Below, piece after piece: positions 40,690-50,296 of a stretch of DNA of 64,000 nucleotides. The stretch comes from Streptomyces sp. WZ-12 (GTDB lineage Bacteria; Actinomycetota; Actinomycetes; Streptomycetales; Streptomycetaceae). The position numbers were made by a program, and so were the translations under genes. Location of the stretch: assembly GCF_028898845.1 (NCBI RefSeq), contig NZ_CP118574.1, positions 8,791,001-8,855,000 on the forward strand. Direction: 5' to 3'. Under the pieces are notes generated by a model. That model saw only the letters and a list, made by a program, of their open reading frames with translations. It was not told the DNA's origin and did no database searches. How positions within the stretch are numbered: position 1 is the stretch's first letter; every line of letters begins with the position of its first letter.

Positions 40690-41190
40690 ACGACCCTCGC
40701 GGGCTCGTCCGACCACGGGACGGGGGAACGCCACCCGGCGGGGGCGGGGCGCCGATCGACCGGGTTCACGGCCCGCCATCGCGCCTCGTCGCGCTCATCG
40801 GTCAACTCGGCTATGCAGGCGCCGTCTTCCGTCCCCAGCGCGGCAGTCGGCATCCGGCACGCGCCTTTCGGCCAACGCGGCGACGTTGGCCTTGCTCGAT
40901 GCCCCATCGATCGGTCCATCGGGTAGACACGCCTCCATCCGTCCGCTTCGGACAGTCGGAGCGGGGGCCGATCGCGCGGGAGCCGACCGTGGTGTTGCCG
41001 AAGCCGGTCATGCGTCGGGGCGGCTGGGGCGGCAGCCTCGCGGTTGCCGGGCCGCCCGCCGACGACGTGTGGAAATCGTCAACGTGCCAGGGCAGTTCAC
41101 CCGTCCGCCATGACGGGTGTCAGTGGTGTGCGTCATGCTGGGAGCAATAGGCGGGTGCAGTGGGGCGGATGACGCCAGGACGGGGGTTCG
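40690..41190. other. 501-bp intergenic region without a convincing gene
   Basis: Both strands carry ORFs that only extend shadows of neighbouring genes; none has a ribosome-binding site and a recognisable family. It probably contains the promoter of the DUF6338 gene at its right end. Confidence 0.5.
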
Positions 41191-41901
41191 ATGGTTCCGG
41201 GGACGGCGGCACAGTTGACGACCCTGTTGGTACTGGTGTTGCCGGGGGTCTTCTACCAGGCCGTGCGGGAACGGCTGCTGGGCAGTGTGGCCGCCGAGCA
41301 GGAGCCGCAGAATCGATTGGTGCGCGCGGTCGCCGTGGGCGCGCTGCTCGATGCCCTGTATGCCCTGACGCTCGGGCCGTGGCTGGTCGACTTGCTGGCC
41401 GGGGGCGGGCACGGGCCGCTTGCCGGGGTGTTGGCGCACCCTCGGCGGGCGGGGATAGCCGCGCTGTTGTTGATCGTCGCCGTGCCGTCCGCCGCGGCCT
41501 GGGCGGAGAGTGCCTGGCGGAGTCGGCGCGCGGTCGCCACGTACGACCCCACACCGACGGCCTGGGACGCGCTGTTCCACGACCGTGGGTCCTGCTTCGT
41601 GCGGGTGCGGCTCAAGAGTGGCTTGTGGGTGGGCGGTTGGCTGGGTTCGCGGTCAGCGGTGTCGGCCTATCCCCAGCCGGGCGACCTTTACTTGCAGGCG
41701 CAGTACCGGATGGGGGCCGACGGGAGGTTCCTCGGGCGGATACCCGCCACGGGCGGGGTCTACGTACGGGCCGCCGATGTCGAAGTGCTGGAAGTCCTGC
41801 TGCCGCCGGCGGCGGGGGAGAGGGAGGGAGCTGGCGATGACGGAGCATCAGGAGATCGGGAGCAGCGGGAGCAACGGCGGCAAGGGGGGCAAGGAGAGTA
41901 A
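41191..41901 (+). CDS. DUF6338 family membrane-associated protein
   Basis: 236 residues. Two or three N-terminal hydrophobic segments (TTLLVLVLPGVFYQAVRERL, VGALLDALYALTLGPWLVDL, AGIAALLLIVAVPSAAAWAE), then a small beta domain (CFVRVRLKSGLWVGGWLGSR through GGVYVRAADVEVLEVLLPP) and a charged low-complexity tail. The family role is unknown. The tail region overlaps the next gene by 65 nt in another frame. Confidence 0.78.
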   Translation: MVPGTAAQLTTLLVLVLPGVFYQAVRERLLGSVAAEQEPQNRLVRAVAVGALLDALYALTLGPWLVDLLAGGGHGPLAGVLAHPRRAGIAALLLIVAVPSAAAWAESAWRSRRAVATYDPTPTAWDALFHDRGSCFVRVRLKSGLWVGGWLGSRSAVSAYPQPGDLYLQAQYRMGADGRFLGRIPATGGVYVRAADVEVLEVLLPPAAGEREGAGDDGASGDREQREQRRQGGQGE

Positions 41902-42085
41902 GGAGAGCAACGGGAGCGATGATGCGGCGCTGGAGGAGCTGGTCAGACAGTTTTCGGCCCGCCGGACCTATCGGCCCACGGACGGCGTGAGCGAGCCCGA
42001 GGAGCCGCCGCAGGGGTCCTCGGGGACGGCCATGGGGGACACCTCGGCGACCGGATCGGGAGGCGGGGAAGCGGACGCCCCCTGA
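41837..42085 (+). CDS. 82-residue hydrophilic protein overlapping DUF6338
   Basis: Start ATG 41837 follows GGGAGGGAG with good spacing and lies inside the end of the DUF6338 gene. The product is Gly/Ser/Lys-rich at first and then has ALEELVRQFSARRTYRPTDG, a possible helix. No known family. The overlap suggests that it is made together with the membrane protein. It faces the CHAT gene 17 bp away. Confidence 0.6.
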   Translation: MTEHQEIGSSGSNGGKGGKESKESNGSDDAALEELVRQFSARRTYRPTDGVSEPEEPPQGSSGTAMGDTSATGSGGGEADAP

Positions 42086-42102
42086 GTGGGGTGCGTGACG
42101 CG

Positions 42103-45100
42103 TCAGGCTCCGGTGTGGATGTGCGCGGCCCAGAGGTGCGGCGCCTGCGCGAAGCGGTTGCGCAGCGACCGCACCGGGTGGTGCAGGGCCAGGGCCGGGT
42201 CCAACGGGCGCCGTCGGGCCACGTCCTCGGCCAGCGCCCCGTAGAACTCCCCGGTGAGGCCGGTCGCCAGGGTGTCGGAGACGGTCCACAGGGTGCCGAT
42301 CACATGCGGGTAGCCGGCCAGTTGGAAGGACGAAGCCAACTGCACCGCCTCGTCGGGCAGCGTGATGCCGCCCTGGGAGGTGGAGCAGGCGGACAGCACG
42401 GCCAGCTCCGGACTGACCGGACGCTGGGCGGCGGCCTGCTGCGCGGTCAACCTGCCGTCGTACAGGACCAGTCCGCTCACCGAGGGGCTGAGCAGGTCGC
42501 TGACACCGTGGCAGCTGAAGTGCACCCAGGGGTGCGCGGGCAGTGCCTCGGCAACGGCCGAGACGGTGGCGGCGTCGCCGGCCAACAGCCGGCCGTCGGG
42601 GAACAGTTCGGCCAGCAGGGCGGCCTCGTCCGAGGCGCCGGGCAACGGCGGGGCATCGGGCGTCTCGGCGAGGGCGACGACCAGCGGGGCCGGGCGCTGT
42701 CGGGCGCCGCGGTCCAGACGGCCGCGCGCCCTGAGGAGGGCGCGCACCGTGGGCGTGTACGAGGAGACGGCGCGGTCCACGACCCAGGTGCCGGAGTCCG
42801 GCGCGCCGCGCCCGGCGGCGTGCAGCGGCAGGAAGGACAACCAGCCCGTGGGGCACCACCACACCCGGGGCCACGGCTCGCCGTCGCCCGGTACGGCCCG
42901 CAGGCCGAGCCGGTCGAGCACGGGGGCCGCGACGGTGTCCCACAGCCATGCCAGGACCTCGGTGAGGCTGCGCATCGCGGCCACCGCCCGGGACACCCCC
43001 TGCTCCCCGTACGCCTCGTCGATGCCCTGGATGAAGTCCGTGGCCCGGGTCAGTACGGCGTCCGGTGTGAGGCCGGGCAGGGGCAGTACCTCGATGCCGG
43101 CGTCGGGGGTCAGGAGGAGGGCGTCGGAGCGGTAGGCGCTGACGTTGAGGATCACGACCGGGCCGTCGGCGGCCGCGGTGAGCAGTTCCGGCAGCGCGGG
43201 CGGGCGGAGGAAGTCCGCGAAGTCGGGCAACGTCCGGATCTCCGCGAGGAGTTCGTCCCAGCGGCGGGCCAGGGCATGCCGGTTCTCGGTCGCGCCCCCG
43301 ACCGGCGGCGCGGCCGGCGGGACGGTGGGCGGCCCGGAGGGGCCGAGCAGCGCCGGCGGGCGCGCGGCGGGCGCGCTCAGCCGCTCGCGGAGCTCCTCGA
43401 ACTCGGCCGCGAGCGCGGGCGCGACGGCCCGCAACCGCGAGGCGTCCGCGCGGTCCTCCACTCCCTGGGCGAGCAGCACGCCCCGGCCCTGCTCCAGCAG
43501 CGTCAAGGCCCGGCCGGGGTCGCCGGCGCGCAGGGCGAGCGCCGCGGCATCGCCGGCCAGGCCCGCACTGGCGCGCAACCGCTCCTCCTGATCGGCGCGG
43601 GCGAGGCTGCGCGGCGCCAGGCGCGGCAGCAACTCCACGGCGTACGCATGGCCGTCGAGCGCCTCGGCGTCCGCGCCCGCGTGCGCGGCGGCCTGGCCCC
43701 AAGTACGGGCCGCCAACAGCCGGACGGTCAGCGGGGAGGCCGGATTCCGCGCGGACTCCCGCGCGAGGCGGACCGCCTCCGCCAGATCGACGTCCGCGCC
43801 GACGAAGGCCAGCCGCTCCTGCGCGGCCGCCAGGATCCACTGGGCGCGGGCCTGATCGGGATGGCCCTCGGAGAGCCGGGCGAGGGCCTCCCGGGCCGCG
43901 GTGACCGCCCGGTGGAGCATGCGCACCACCGCGGGATCGGCACCGTCCTCGGCGACCTGGGCGCCGAGCAGATGGGTCGCGGCCAGATTGACCAGGGCGA
44001 ACGCGCGCCAGGGGTGGTCCGCACCGAACCCGGACACCGCCTCATCGAGGGCGCGTTGGGCCTCGGTGATCGTCGGGCCGCCGGGGCCTTCCCCGGCGAG
44101 GGCCCGACTCTGCAGCAGCAGGCCCAGGTTGAGCGCGGCAAACTGCGGGCCGGACCGCTCGCCGTGCTCCCGCGCCCGCGCCCGGCGCAACAGCGCGGCC
44201 GCCTCGTCGGCGGCGGCCGGGTCGCCGGTGATCTCGTACCAACCGCGCAGCGCCTCGGCGAGGTTGTTCAGCAGCCCCGCCCGGTCGAAGGCGTCCGGCG
44301 GGCCCTCGTCCACGGCCCGCCGCAGCACCGTCACGGCCTCCGCCTGCCAGGCGCGGTCACCGGTGAGCTGAGCGCGCTGGGCCAGAACGGCGCCCAGATT
44401 GGTCAGCACATTGCCGTGCGAGGCATGGCCCGCGGGCACCGTGGCGGCCGCCTCACGGAGCCGGTCGACGGCCGTGTCCATCAGCGCCTCGTCGCCGGTG
44501 GCGGCCGCCCGGCCCCACACGGCGTGCCCGAAACTGGTGAGGACGAGACAGCGCTCGTCGGACGTCTTGGGAGTGGCGGCGAGGGCGGTGGCATAGTGCT
44601 CCAACGCCTCCTCGCGGTCCCGCTCGTCGTGGGTGTGCTGGTACAGCTCCATCAGCCCGTTGGCCAGGCCCGTCAACGCCCTGGGTGCCGGCGGCCCGGG
44701 CGGCGCCGCGCACGCCTCCCGATGCCGCTCGACGGCCTCCCGCAACGGACCGGCCTCGCCGGTGAAGCGGGCCAGTGAACGCAGGGCGTGCCCGAGACGG
44801 GTGAGGGTGTCGGCCCCACTGGGCGTGCCCGGGCCGGCCGCCGCCACCGCATCGCGCAGCACGGCGACGGCCTCCGCCAGCAGGGACCGGTCCGAGCGGA
44901 CCTCCGCCACGTGGTGCAGCGCATCGCCGAGGTTGCCCATCCGGTGCACCCGGAAGTGGTCGTCCGGCGGCGTGAGTTCGACGGCCGCGCGATGCGCCCG
45001 CACCGCCTCGGCCAGCAGCTCCACGTCCCCGTCGCGCCGGCCGAGCGTGGCCAGGGCGGCGCCGAGGTTCGAGTGCCGCACGGCCCGTTCGGACGGGCTG

Positions 45101-46959
45101 GTGCGGGGCGCGCAGGCCAGCGCCTCGCGCAGCAGGCGCGCCCCCTCCTCGTAGAGCTGCGGGGTGCCGGTGGCGACGGCTCGCCCGAGGTGGATGCCGC
45201 CGAGGTCGGAGAGGAACTCCGAGCGGCGCAGATCGCCCTCCGGGAGCAGGGCGATGCCCCGGTGCATCTCGTCGGCGCCCTCCTGCCAGCCGGCCGCGTC
45301 GTCAAGAGCGGCGCGGCCGGCGAGGGCCGCCCCCAGGTCGAAGCGCACCGTGGCCTCGAAGCCGCTGTTCGGCGACGGCAGGGTCAGACAGGCGCGGAAG
45401 CAGTCGATCGCCTCGCCCGGGTCGGAGCCAGTGCCGGAGCCCAAGCCGGCCGTGCTCCAACCGTCCGTCACCGCACCGCCGTTGCGGCCGGTGGTCTTCA
45501 GGCACCGGCCGAGTTGGAGCAGGACCTCGGCCCGCTCCTGCGAATGCTCAGGGACCTCCCCGGCGAGGCCGCGCAACAGCGCGATCGGCCCGGCGAGGTC
45601 GGCGACCCCGCCGGATGCGCCACCCGCGAGCGCCCGCAACCGCATCAGGTCCGCCAACTCCGCGCCGCGCAGCATGCGTTGGCGCAGGTCCTGCTCCGCC
45701 GTGGCCTCGAACGCCCGCCGGGCCAGCTCCACCGCCTCGTCCAGCTCGGCGAGCCGACCGCTGGTCACATTGCGGGAACGCAGCACACCGGAGAGCACGA
45801 AACACGCCTGGGCGTACACCGGATGGCCCGGCGGCGCGGCCTCGACGGCATCGCGGGCGGCCGCGTACGCGTCGGCCAGGACATCGGTGCCGTCGGTGCG
45901 GACGGCCCGCCCCTTGAGGGCCAGGCCGAGGTTGGTGAGGTACGCGGCGCGCTCGACCGGGTTCGGCGCCGCGTCCGCGGCCCGGCGGCAGGCGGTGATG
46001 CCCTCGTCGTACAGGGCCGCGTCGTCGCCGCCCTCCATGGCGCGCATGATTAACGCCATGCCGAGATCGGTCAGCACGGCGGCGGAAGGGTTCGGCTCCG
46101 CAGTGGCCACCGCCTCGCGCAGCAGCGCGACCGCCTCCGGCAGCACGGACGGATCGTCCAGGATCGGCGCGGTGGTGGACAGCGTCGAACCCAGCGCGGC
46201 GCGGTGCAACAGGCCGTGCGGGTCCTGCGGAGTGCTCAGCCGCACGGCCGTCCGCAACTCCGTCACACTCTCCCGCGCCGCGTCCCGGTCATGGGCGGCA
46301 GTGGCCAGGAACCGGAGCCCGAACCCCAAGTTCCCGTGCCTACGGGCCTGTTCGGCCCCTTCGAGGGGAGCGGCCGCCACCGCCGCGCGACTCCGCTCGA
46401 TGCCCTCGGCCAGCACCTCCCGCCCGGCCCCCTCCCGGAAGGCGTGCACGAGCGCCAGCCCGAGGTCCGACAGACAGGTGCCCTGCTCGGCGCTCCCGGC
46501 CGGAAAACCGGCGACGGCCTGCCGCAACAGGGTCTCGGCCACCTGCAACGCCCTGGGGTGCCGGCCCCGTTCATGAACCATCAAGGCCCCGACGCCGGCC
46601 TCGTACGCCAGCAGCGGATCGGCATCGGCGCCGGCGGACCGGCCGGCGAGCGTGTCCAGGAGCGGATGCAGCACCGGGGGCGCGTGCTCGGGATCGCCCA
46701 GCCCCGCGAAGGACAGCACGGCCGAGCCGAGCGCCGCCCGATCCTGCCCGCCACTCGCGAGAAAGCGACACCAGTCGGCGTAGGCCAGCGCGAAGACCGC
46801 CAACCCTCGGACCGAGCCGTCGGGCAACACCACATCGGCCCGCACGGCTTCGGCGGCCGAGGCCGCCTCCGGACCGAGGAACCAGTGCAGGGCTTCGGCG
46901 TCGCTCTCGACCCGTTGCACCTGCGCCAGAATGCGCTGGGCCGCTGCTTCGGCGGTCAT
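42103..46959 (-). CDS. TPR-CHAT protein (caspase-like protease with tetratricopeptide array)
   Basis: 1618 residues from ATG 46959, which has GGGGGAGGGA upstream. Residues about 100-1250 are helical repeats of TPR type, many with the pattern LxxLGxAL and AVELxRxAV. The last ~300 residues are a CHAT domain: WWCPTGWLSFLPLHAAG, His1484 in VHFSCHG and Cys1525 in LAVLSACSTS form the expected His-Cys dyad, followed by LASSFQLAGYPHVIGTLW. CHAT proteases take part in bacterial conflict systems (for example the TPR-CHAT partner of Cas7-11) and possibly in cell death. No effector or sensor gene of a known system is adjacent, but a DUF6338 pair is convergent 17 bp away. Confidence 0.92.
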   Translation of the reverse strand: MTAEAAAQRILAQVQRVESDAEALHWFLGPEAASAAEAVRADVVLPDGSVRGLAVFALAYADWCRFLASGGQDRAALGSAVLSFAGLGDPEHAPPVLHPLLDTLAGRSAGADADPLLAYEAGVGALMVHERGRHPRALQVAETLLRQAVAGFPAGSAEQGTCLSDLGLALVHAFREGAGREVLAEGIERSRAAVAAAPLEGAEQARRHGNLGFGLRFLATAAHDRDAARESVTELRTAVRLSTPQDPHGLLHRAALGSTLSTTAPILDDPSVLPEAVALLREAVATAEPNPSAAVLTDLGMALIMRAMEGGDDAALYDEGITACRRAADAAPNPVERAAYLTNLGLALKGRAVRTDGTDVLADAYAAARDAVEAAPPGHPVYAQACFVLSGVLRSRNVTSGRLAELDEAVELARRAFEATAEQDLRQRMLRGAELADLMRLRALAGGASGGVADLAGPIALLRGLAGEVPEHSQERAEVLLQLGRCLKTTGRNGGAVTDGWSTAGLGSGTGSDPGEAIDCFRACLTLPSPNSGFEATVRFDLGAALAGRAALDDAAGWQEGADEMHRGIALLPEGDLRRSEFLSDLGGIHLGRAVATGTPQLYEEGARLLREALACAPRTSPSERAVRHSNLGAALATLGRRDGDVELLAEAVRAHRAAVELTPPDDHFRVHRMGNLGDALHHVAEVRSDRSLLAEAVAVLRDAVAAAGPGTPSGADTLTRLGHALRSLARFTGEAGPLREAVERHREACAAPPGPPAPRALTGLANGLMELYQHTHDERDREEALEHYATALAATPKTSDERCLVLTSFGHAVWGRAAATGDEALMDTAVDRLREAAATVPAGHASHGNVLTNLGAVLAQRAQLTGDRAWQAEAVTVLRRAVDEGPPDAFDRAGLLNNLAEALRGWYEITGDPAAADEAAALLRRARAREHGERSGPQFAALNLGLLLQSRALAGEGPGGPTITEAQRALDEAVSGFGADHPWRAFALVNLAATHLLGAQVAEDGADPAVVRMLHRAVTAAREALARLSEGHPDQARAQWILAAAQERLAFVGADVDLAEAVRLARESARNPASPLTVRLLAARTWGQAAAHAGADAEALDGHAYAVELLPRLAPRSLARADQEERLRASAGLAGDAAALALRAGDPGRALTLLEQGRGVLLAQGVEDRADASRLRAVAPALAAEFEELRERLSAPAARPPALLGPSGPPTVPPAAPPVGGATENRHALARRWDELLAEIRTLPDFADFLRPPALPELLTAAADGPVVILNVSAYRSDALLLTPDAGIEVLPLPGLTPDAVLTRATDFIQGIDEAYGEQGVSRAVAAMRSLTEVLAWLWDTVAAPVLDRLGLRAVPGDGEPWPRVWWCPTGWLSFLPLHAAGRGAPDSGTWVVDRAVSSYTPTVRALLRARGRLDRGARQRPAPLVVALAETPDAPPLPGASDEAALLAELFPDGRLLAGDAATVSAVAEALPAHPWVHFSCHGVSDLLSPSVSGLVLYDGRLTAQQAAAQRPVSPELAVLSACSTSQGGITLPDEAVQLASSFQLAGYPHVIGTLWTVSDTLATGLTGEFYGALAEDVARRRPLDPALALHHPVRSLRNRFAQAPHLWAAHIHTGA

Positions 46960-47273
46960 GTGGTTGTCCCTCCCCCGGGGAGACGGGAGCGGGTTCGGGA
47001 ACGCGCCGCCCCACGCACCGCCACCGCAACGGCCGTCCGCGCCATCCGCACACCCCGCCGGTACCGTCCCCGATCCGTCCATCGCCATCGATCCCGTCCT
47101 CCCCAATTGTGGGTCTCCCACCCGGGAATCACCATCCGCATCGGGCATGGACAGCGTTAACAACGGTCGCCCACGGAGAGGGGAAGTAGCCTGAACAGGC
47201 CCGCAGCCCGGCCTAATCCGCAGGACAACCTGATGTGCGGGTCAAGCAGCAGAGAGAGGGAGCTGATCCGGCC

Positions 47274-48044
47274 ATGCGTCCTCCCAGTCTCCTGGCCGTC
47301 TTCGCGCACCCGGACGACGAGTCCCTGTCGGCGGGTGGCGTGCTGGCCCGCCACGCGGCCGGCGGCGCCCGCACCGCGGTCGTCACCGCGACCTGGACGG
47401 CAGGCAGCCGGCGCGCCGCGGAACTGGCCGATGCGCTGCGCATCCTGGGCGCCGGCGCACCCCGCCTGCTCGGCTACGCCGACGCGAAGGTGCCCGAATC
47501 CGCCCCGAACAGTCCCCGGTTCTGTGACGCCCCGCTCGACGAGGCGGTGTGCCGACTGGTCGGGCACATCCGGGAGTTCCGCCCGGAAATCGTCGTCACC
47601 CACGACGCCTACGGGGGAATGACCGGCCACCCGGACCACGTCCACACCCATCGGGTGACCGTACTGGCCGTGCACGCCGCCGGGTTGGACCGGCGCTACC
47701 CGGAGGCCGGCGCCCCCTGGCGACCGAGCGCCCTCTACCTGGCCACCCATCCGCACTCCGCCGCACGGGCGTTGGGCCCCCGCCTGGTCCGGGAGGGCCG
47801 GCCGATGCTCAGCGTCCCGGACGAGTGGATCACCGCGACCGTCGACGTCCGACCATGGAGGGCACAGAAGATCGGTGCCGTCCTGGCCCACCGCTCCGAA
47901 GTGGCGCGCGGTGCCCTGCCGGGCCGGCTCGCCGCCCTGTCCCCGTCCGACCGGGAAGAACTGTTGGCCACCGAGTGGTACATCCGTCACACCCCCGTCC
48001 CCACGGAGGCGACGACCCCGGTCCAGACGGAGCTGACCACCTGA
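47274..48044 (+). CDS. PIG-L family deacetylase
   Basis: 256 residues from ATG 47274. The zinc-site motif AHPDDESLSAGG at the N-terminus and the later HPDHVHTHR give the His-Asp-Asp and His ligands. It belongs to the LmbE/PIG-L group that includes MshB and mycothiol conjugate amidase. Those have a conserved context not seen here, so it should be called a general N-acetylglucosaminyl-type deacetylase. Cytoplasmic. Convergent with the next gene. Confidence 0.87.
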   Translation: MRPPSLLAVFAHPDDESLSAGGVLARHAAGGARTAVVTATWTAGSRRAAELADALRILGAGAPRLLGYADAKVPESAPNSPRFCDAPLDEAVCRLVGHIREFRPEIVVTHDAYGGMTGHPDHVHTHRVTVLAVHAAGLDRRYPEAGAPWRPSALYLATHPHSAARALGPRLVREGRPMLSVPDEWITATVDVRPWRAQKIGAVLAHRSEVARGALPGRLAALSPSDREELLATEWYIRHTPVPTEATTPVQTELTT

Positions 48045-48076
48045 ACCGCGCGCCGGCTTTCGTCCTGATCCCCGCG

Positions 48077-48619
48077 TCAGTCCTCGTCCTCGTCCGCACT
48101 GGACAGCGCCTCGGTGACCATGCGGGTGGCGAAGTCGGGGTCGTCGGTGATGCGGTTGATGTGCTCCGCGAGCAGGAAGGCGGTGACTTCCAGGGGAGTC
48201 ATCTCCGCCTCGGTCCAGTAACCGTACTGACTGCGCCACAGGTTGGGGCTCAGACCGGTGCCCGCCGCGATGACCAGGCCCGCCATGGTGGGGATGGCCT
48301 CCGGGCGGACGCTCTTGGGCATCATGCGCATCGTGGCCACGAGGCTGGGCACCACGTACTCGATGACGTCCTTGTCGTGCTCCTGATGCGCCTTCCGCAG
48401 CCACGTCATGAACACATAGATGAGCGTGCACGCGCCATCCAGTACGTCATTGGCCCCCTTGGGGCCCAGCGACGCGGTGAACTGGTCGATCAACTCCTGT
48501 TGCTCGGGGTCGGTACCGGTCTTGCCGTCGTGGATGCTCTTCAGCCGAGAGTCGATCATCATGAGCGCCGCGCCCACATCGCCGACGGGAGCGTGTTGGG
48601 GGTCGTAGAGCGAAGACAC
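48077..48619 (-). CDS. Conserved hypothetical protein, all-helical
   Basis: 180 residues from GTG 48619, chosen because AGGAGG lies 5-6 nt before; a GTG at 48643 lacks one. The protein is helical and acidic at the end (SSADEDED). It carries stretches such as DVGAALMMIDSRLKSIHDGK and DGACTLIYVFMTWLRKAHQE. I recognise no family. Convergent with the PIG-L gene. Confidence 0.65.
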   Translation of the reverse strand: MSSLYDPQHAPVGDVGAALMMIDSRLKSIHDGKTGTDPEQQELIDQFTASLGPKGANDVLDGACTLIYVFMTWLRKAHQEHDKDVIEYVVPSLVATMRMMPKSVRPEAIPTMAGLVIAAGTGLSPNLWRSQYGYWTEAEMTPLEVTAFLLAEHINRITDDPDFATRMVTEALSSADEDED

Positions 48620-48825
48620 GGATTCCTCCTCGGATGACTGCACTGGGCAGCAGGGCGTATCCGTACGGTAGTCGGCCGAGGGGGCGGGGGGCGGCGGCTT
48701 ATCACTTTTCGGACGAAGGAATCCACTTTCGGTGACGCCACCGAATGGGGCGACGTCGGGTGACCTCGCGGTCAGGCGTTCGTTGAGGAGGGGGCCATTT
48801 TCCGCACCCTTGGAGGCAAGGCAGC

Positions 48826-49140
48826 ATGCCCCTCAACGACTTGGACCCGGTCGTCGCGAAGTTCGTCGATGCGCTCAACACCGGTGACAGCAACGACCTC
48901 TTCGGCCTGCTCACACCGGACGCGACCATGAGCGACGACGGCACCGACCGCGACCTCCGCGACTGGCTCCAGAGTGAGGCCCTTGGCAGCAACGGCCGGA
49001 TGGACGTCGAATCCGTGGCGGACGGCGGGACCGCCTTGGTGGCCAACTACACCAACGACCGCTGGGGAGCCATGCGCACCGCATGGCGCTTCACGGTCTC
49101 CGGCGACAAGATCTCCCGCTTCGAGACCGGGCAGGCCTGA
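48826..49140 (+). CDS. SnoaL/NTF2-like fold protein
   Basis: 104 residues after TTGGAGGCAAGG. The cone-shaped NTF2-like pattern is visible: VVAKFVDALNTGDSNDLFGL with LLTPDATMSDDGTDRDLRDW, and a last strand AWRFTVSGDKISRFETGQA. The family holds polyketide cyclases, isomerases and binding proteins. No catalytic residue can be fixed. Confidence 0.78.
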   Translation: MPLNDLDPVVAKFVDALNTGDSNDLFGLLTPDATMSDDGTDRDLRDWLQSEALGSNGRMDVESVADGGTALVANYTNDRWGAMRTAWRFTVSGDKISRFETGQA

Positions 49141-49175
49141 GCGGGGAGTGCCGGTCGGGCGGGGGCGCCGAACAG

Positions 49176-49201
49176 GCCCAGGCGGTGCTCGCCGCCTGGG
49201 C
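49176..49201. terminator. Hairpin terminator
   Basis: GCCCAGGCGG and CCGCCTGGGC form a 10-bp stem around TGCTCG, between convergent SnoaL-like and epimerase-like genes. Confidence 0.75.
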
Positions 49202-49215
49202 GCGTGCGGGGGGCG

Positions 49216-50160
49216 TCAGTTGGCTGCGGCAGCCAGGCGTGCGCGCCACCAGTCCACCGTTGCGCTGATCTGCTCGTCGATGGGGGTGGCGCGGACCGTG
49301 AACTCCGCCTCGTAGGCGCTGGCGTCCACCACGAACGGGCGGTCGAACTGGTAGCGGGTTTCCCTGAGTTCGCGGATCAGCGGGGAGAACAGGCCCGCCA
49401 GGCCCAACACGGCCGGGGACAGCGGGCGCACCGCGACCGGGCCCGTCTCCGCGCGCGCCGCGAGGCGGTCGACCATCTCCCGGACGGACAGCGCGGGCGC
49501 CGTGGGGACGTGCCAGGCACGTCCCCACGCCCGCTCCTCGCCCGCGATCTCGACCAACGCCCGGGCCACGTCGGGGAGATAGGTCCAGCCGTGCGGGGCG
49601 TTCGGGTCTCCCAACGTGGAGACCGGCTTGCCGCGCAGCAGCCGTGGCATGACCCGCGCGGCCAGGTGCCCGCCGTCGGTCACCCCGGGCCCGAAGAAGT
49701 CCGAGGCCCGCACCTCGACCGCCTTGATCCGACCCTGCTCGTGCAGCGCCTGCGCCTGCTCCCAAACGGCCGCGCGCGCCCGCCCCTTGGGGCCGGTCGC
49801 CGCCAGCGGCAACTCCTCCGTCAGGGGCCGGTCCACCGGGCCGTAGCCGTAGAGATTGCCCAACATGACCAAGGCGGCCCCGGCCGCCTCGGCCGCCGCG
49901 CACAACGCCGAGGCCAGCGGCGGCCAGTCAGTCGCCCAACGCGGCAGGACAGGCGCGGCACAACTGAAGATCGCCGTGGCGCCCCGCACGGCCTCGGTCA
50001 GACGCGCGGCGTCCGACGCGTCCAACGCGAGGTGTTCGATGCCTGGTTCGGCGGCCCGGCCCGACGCGGTGACGACCCGTACCGAGTGGCCCCGTTCGAC
50101 CAACAGCCGCGCCGTGGCCGCCCCCGCGGGCCCGAATCCTATGACGACGTAGAGACTCAC
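49216..50160 (-). CDS. NAD-dependent epimerase/SDR-like protein
   Basis: 314 residues from GTG 50160. The nucleotide motif is VSLYVVIGFGPAGAATARLL with VVTASGR after it; the third Gly is followed by Ala, a pattern of atypical SDRs. GNLYGYGPVDRPLTEE is in the place of the catalytic region with a Tyr but no YxxxK. Similar proteins are annotated as NAD-dependent epimerases. Substrate unknown. Confidence 0.82.
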   Translation of the reverse strand: MSLYVVIGFGPAGAATARLLVERGHSVRVVTASGRAAEPGIEHLALDASDAARLTEAVRGATAIFSCAAPVLPRWATDWPPLASALCAAAEAAGAALVMLGNLYGYGPVDRPLTEELPLAATGPKGRARAAVWEQAQALHEQGRIKAVEVRASDFFGPGVTDGGHLAARVMPRLLRGKPVSTLGDPNAPHGWTYLPDVARALVEIAGEERAWGRAWHVPTAPALSVREMVDRLAARAETGPVAVRPLSPAVLGLAGLFSPLIRELRETRYQFDRPFVVDASAYEAEFTVRATPIDEQISATVDWWRARLAAAAN

Positions 50161-50296
50161 CCCGGCACAGTAGCGCGGCCCCGGGGCGCACGTTGCGGCG
50201 AGTGCGCCAGGCACCCCGAGAGCTGTGTTCGTGTCAGTGGGCATCCGGTCCGGGGCACGGGGGTAGCGGACGCAGTGACTGCGCAGCCCGCGGGGC

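Noticed and set aside
40431..40919. A 162-codon minus-strand frame over the end of the epoxide hydrolase and the following intergenic region
   Set aside because: It needs the antisense of a conserved C-terminal hydrolase domain and shows no own start signal or family.
42091..44778. An 895-codon plus-strand open frame opposite the CHAT gene
   Set aside because: The composition is Gly/Arg/Gln-rich shadow; the minus frame has the CHAT dyad and a TPR array.
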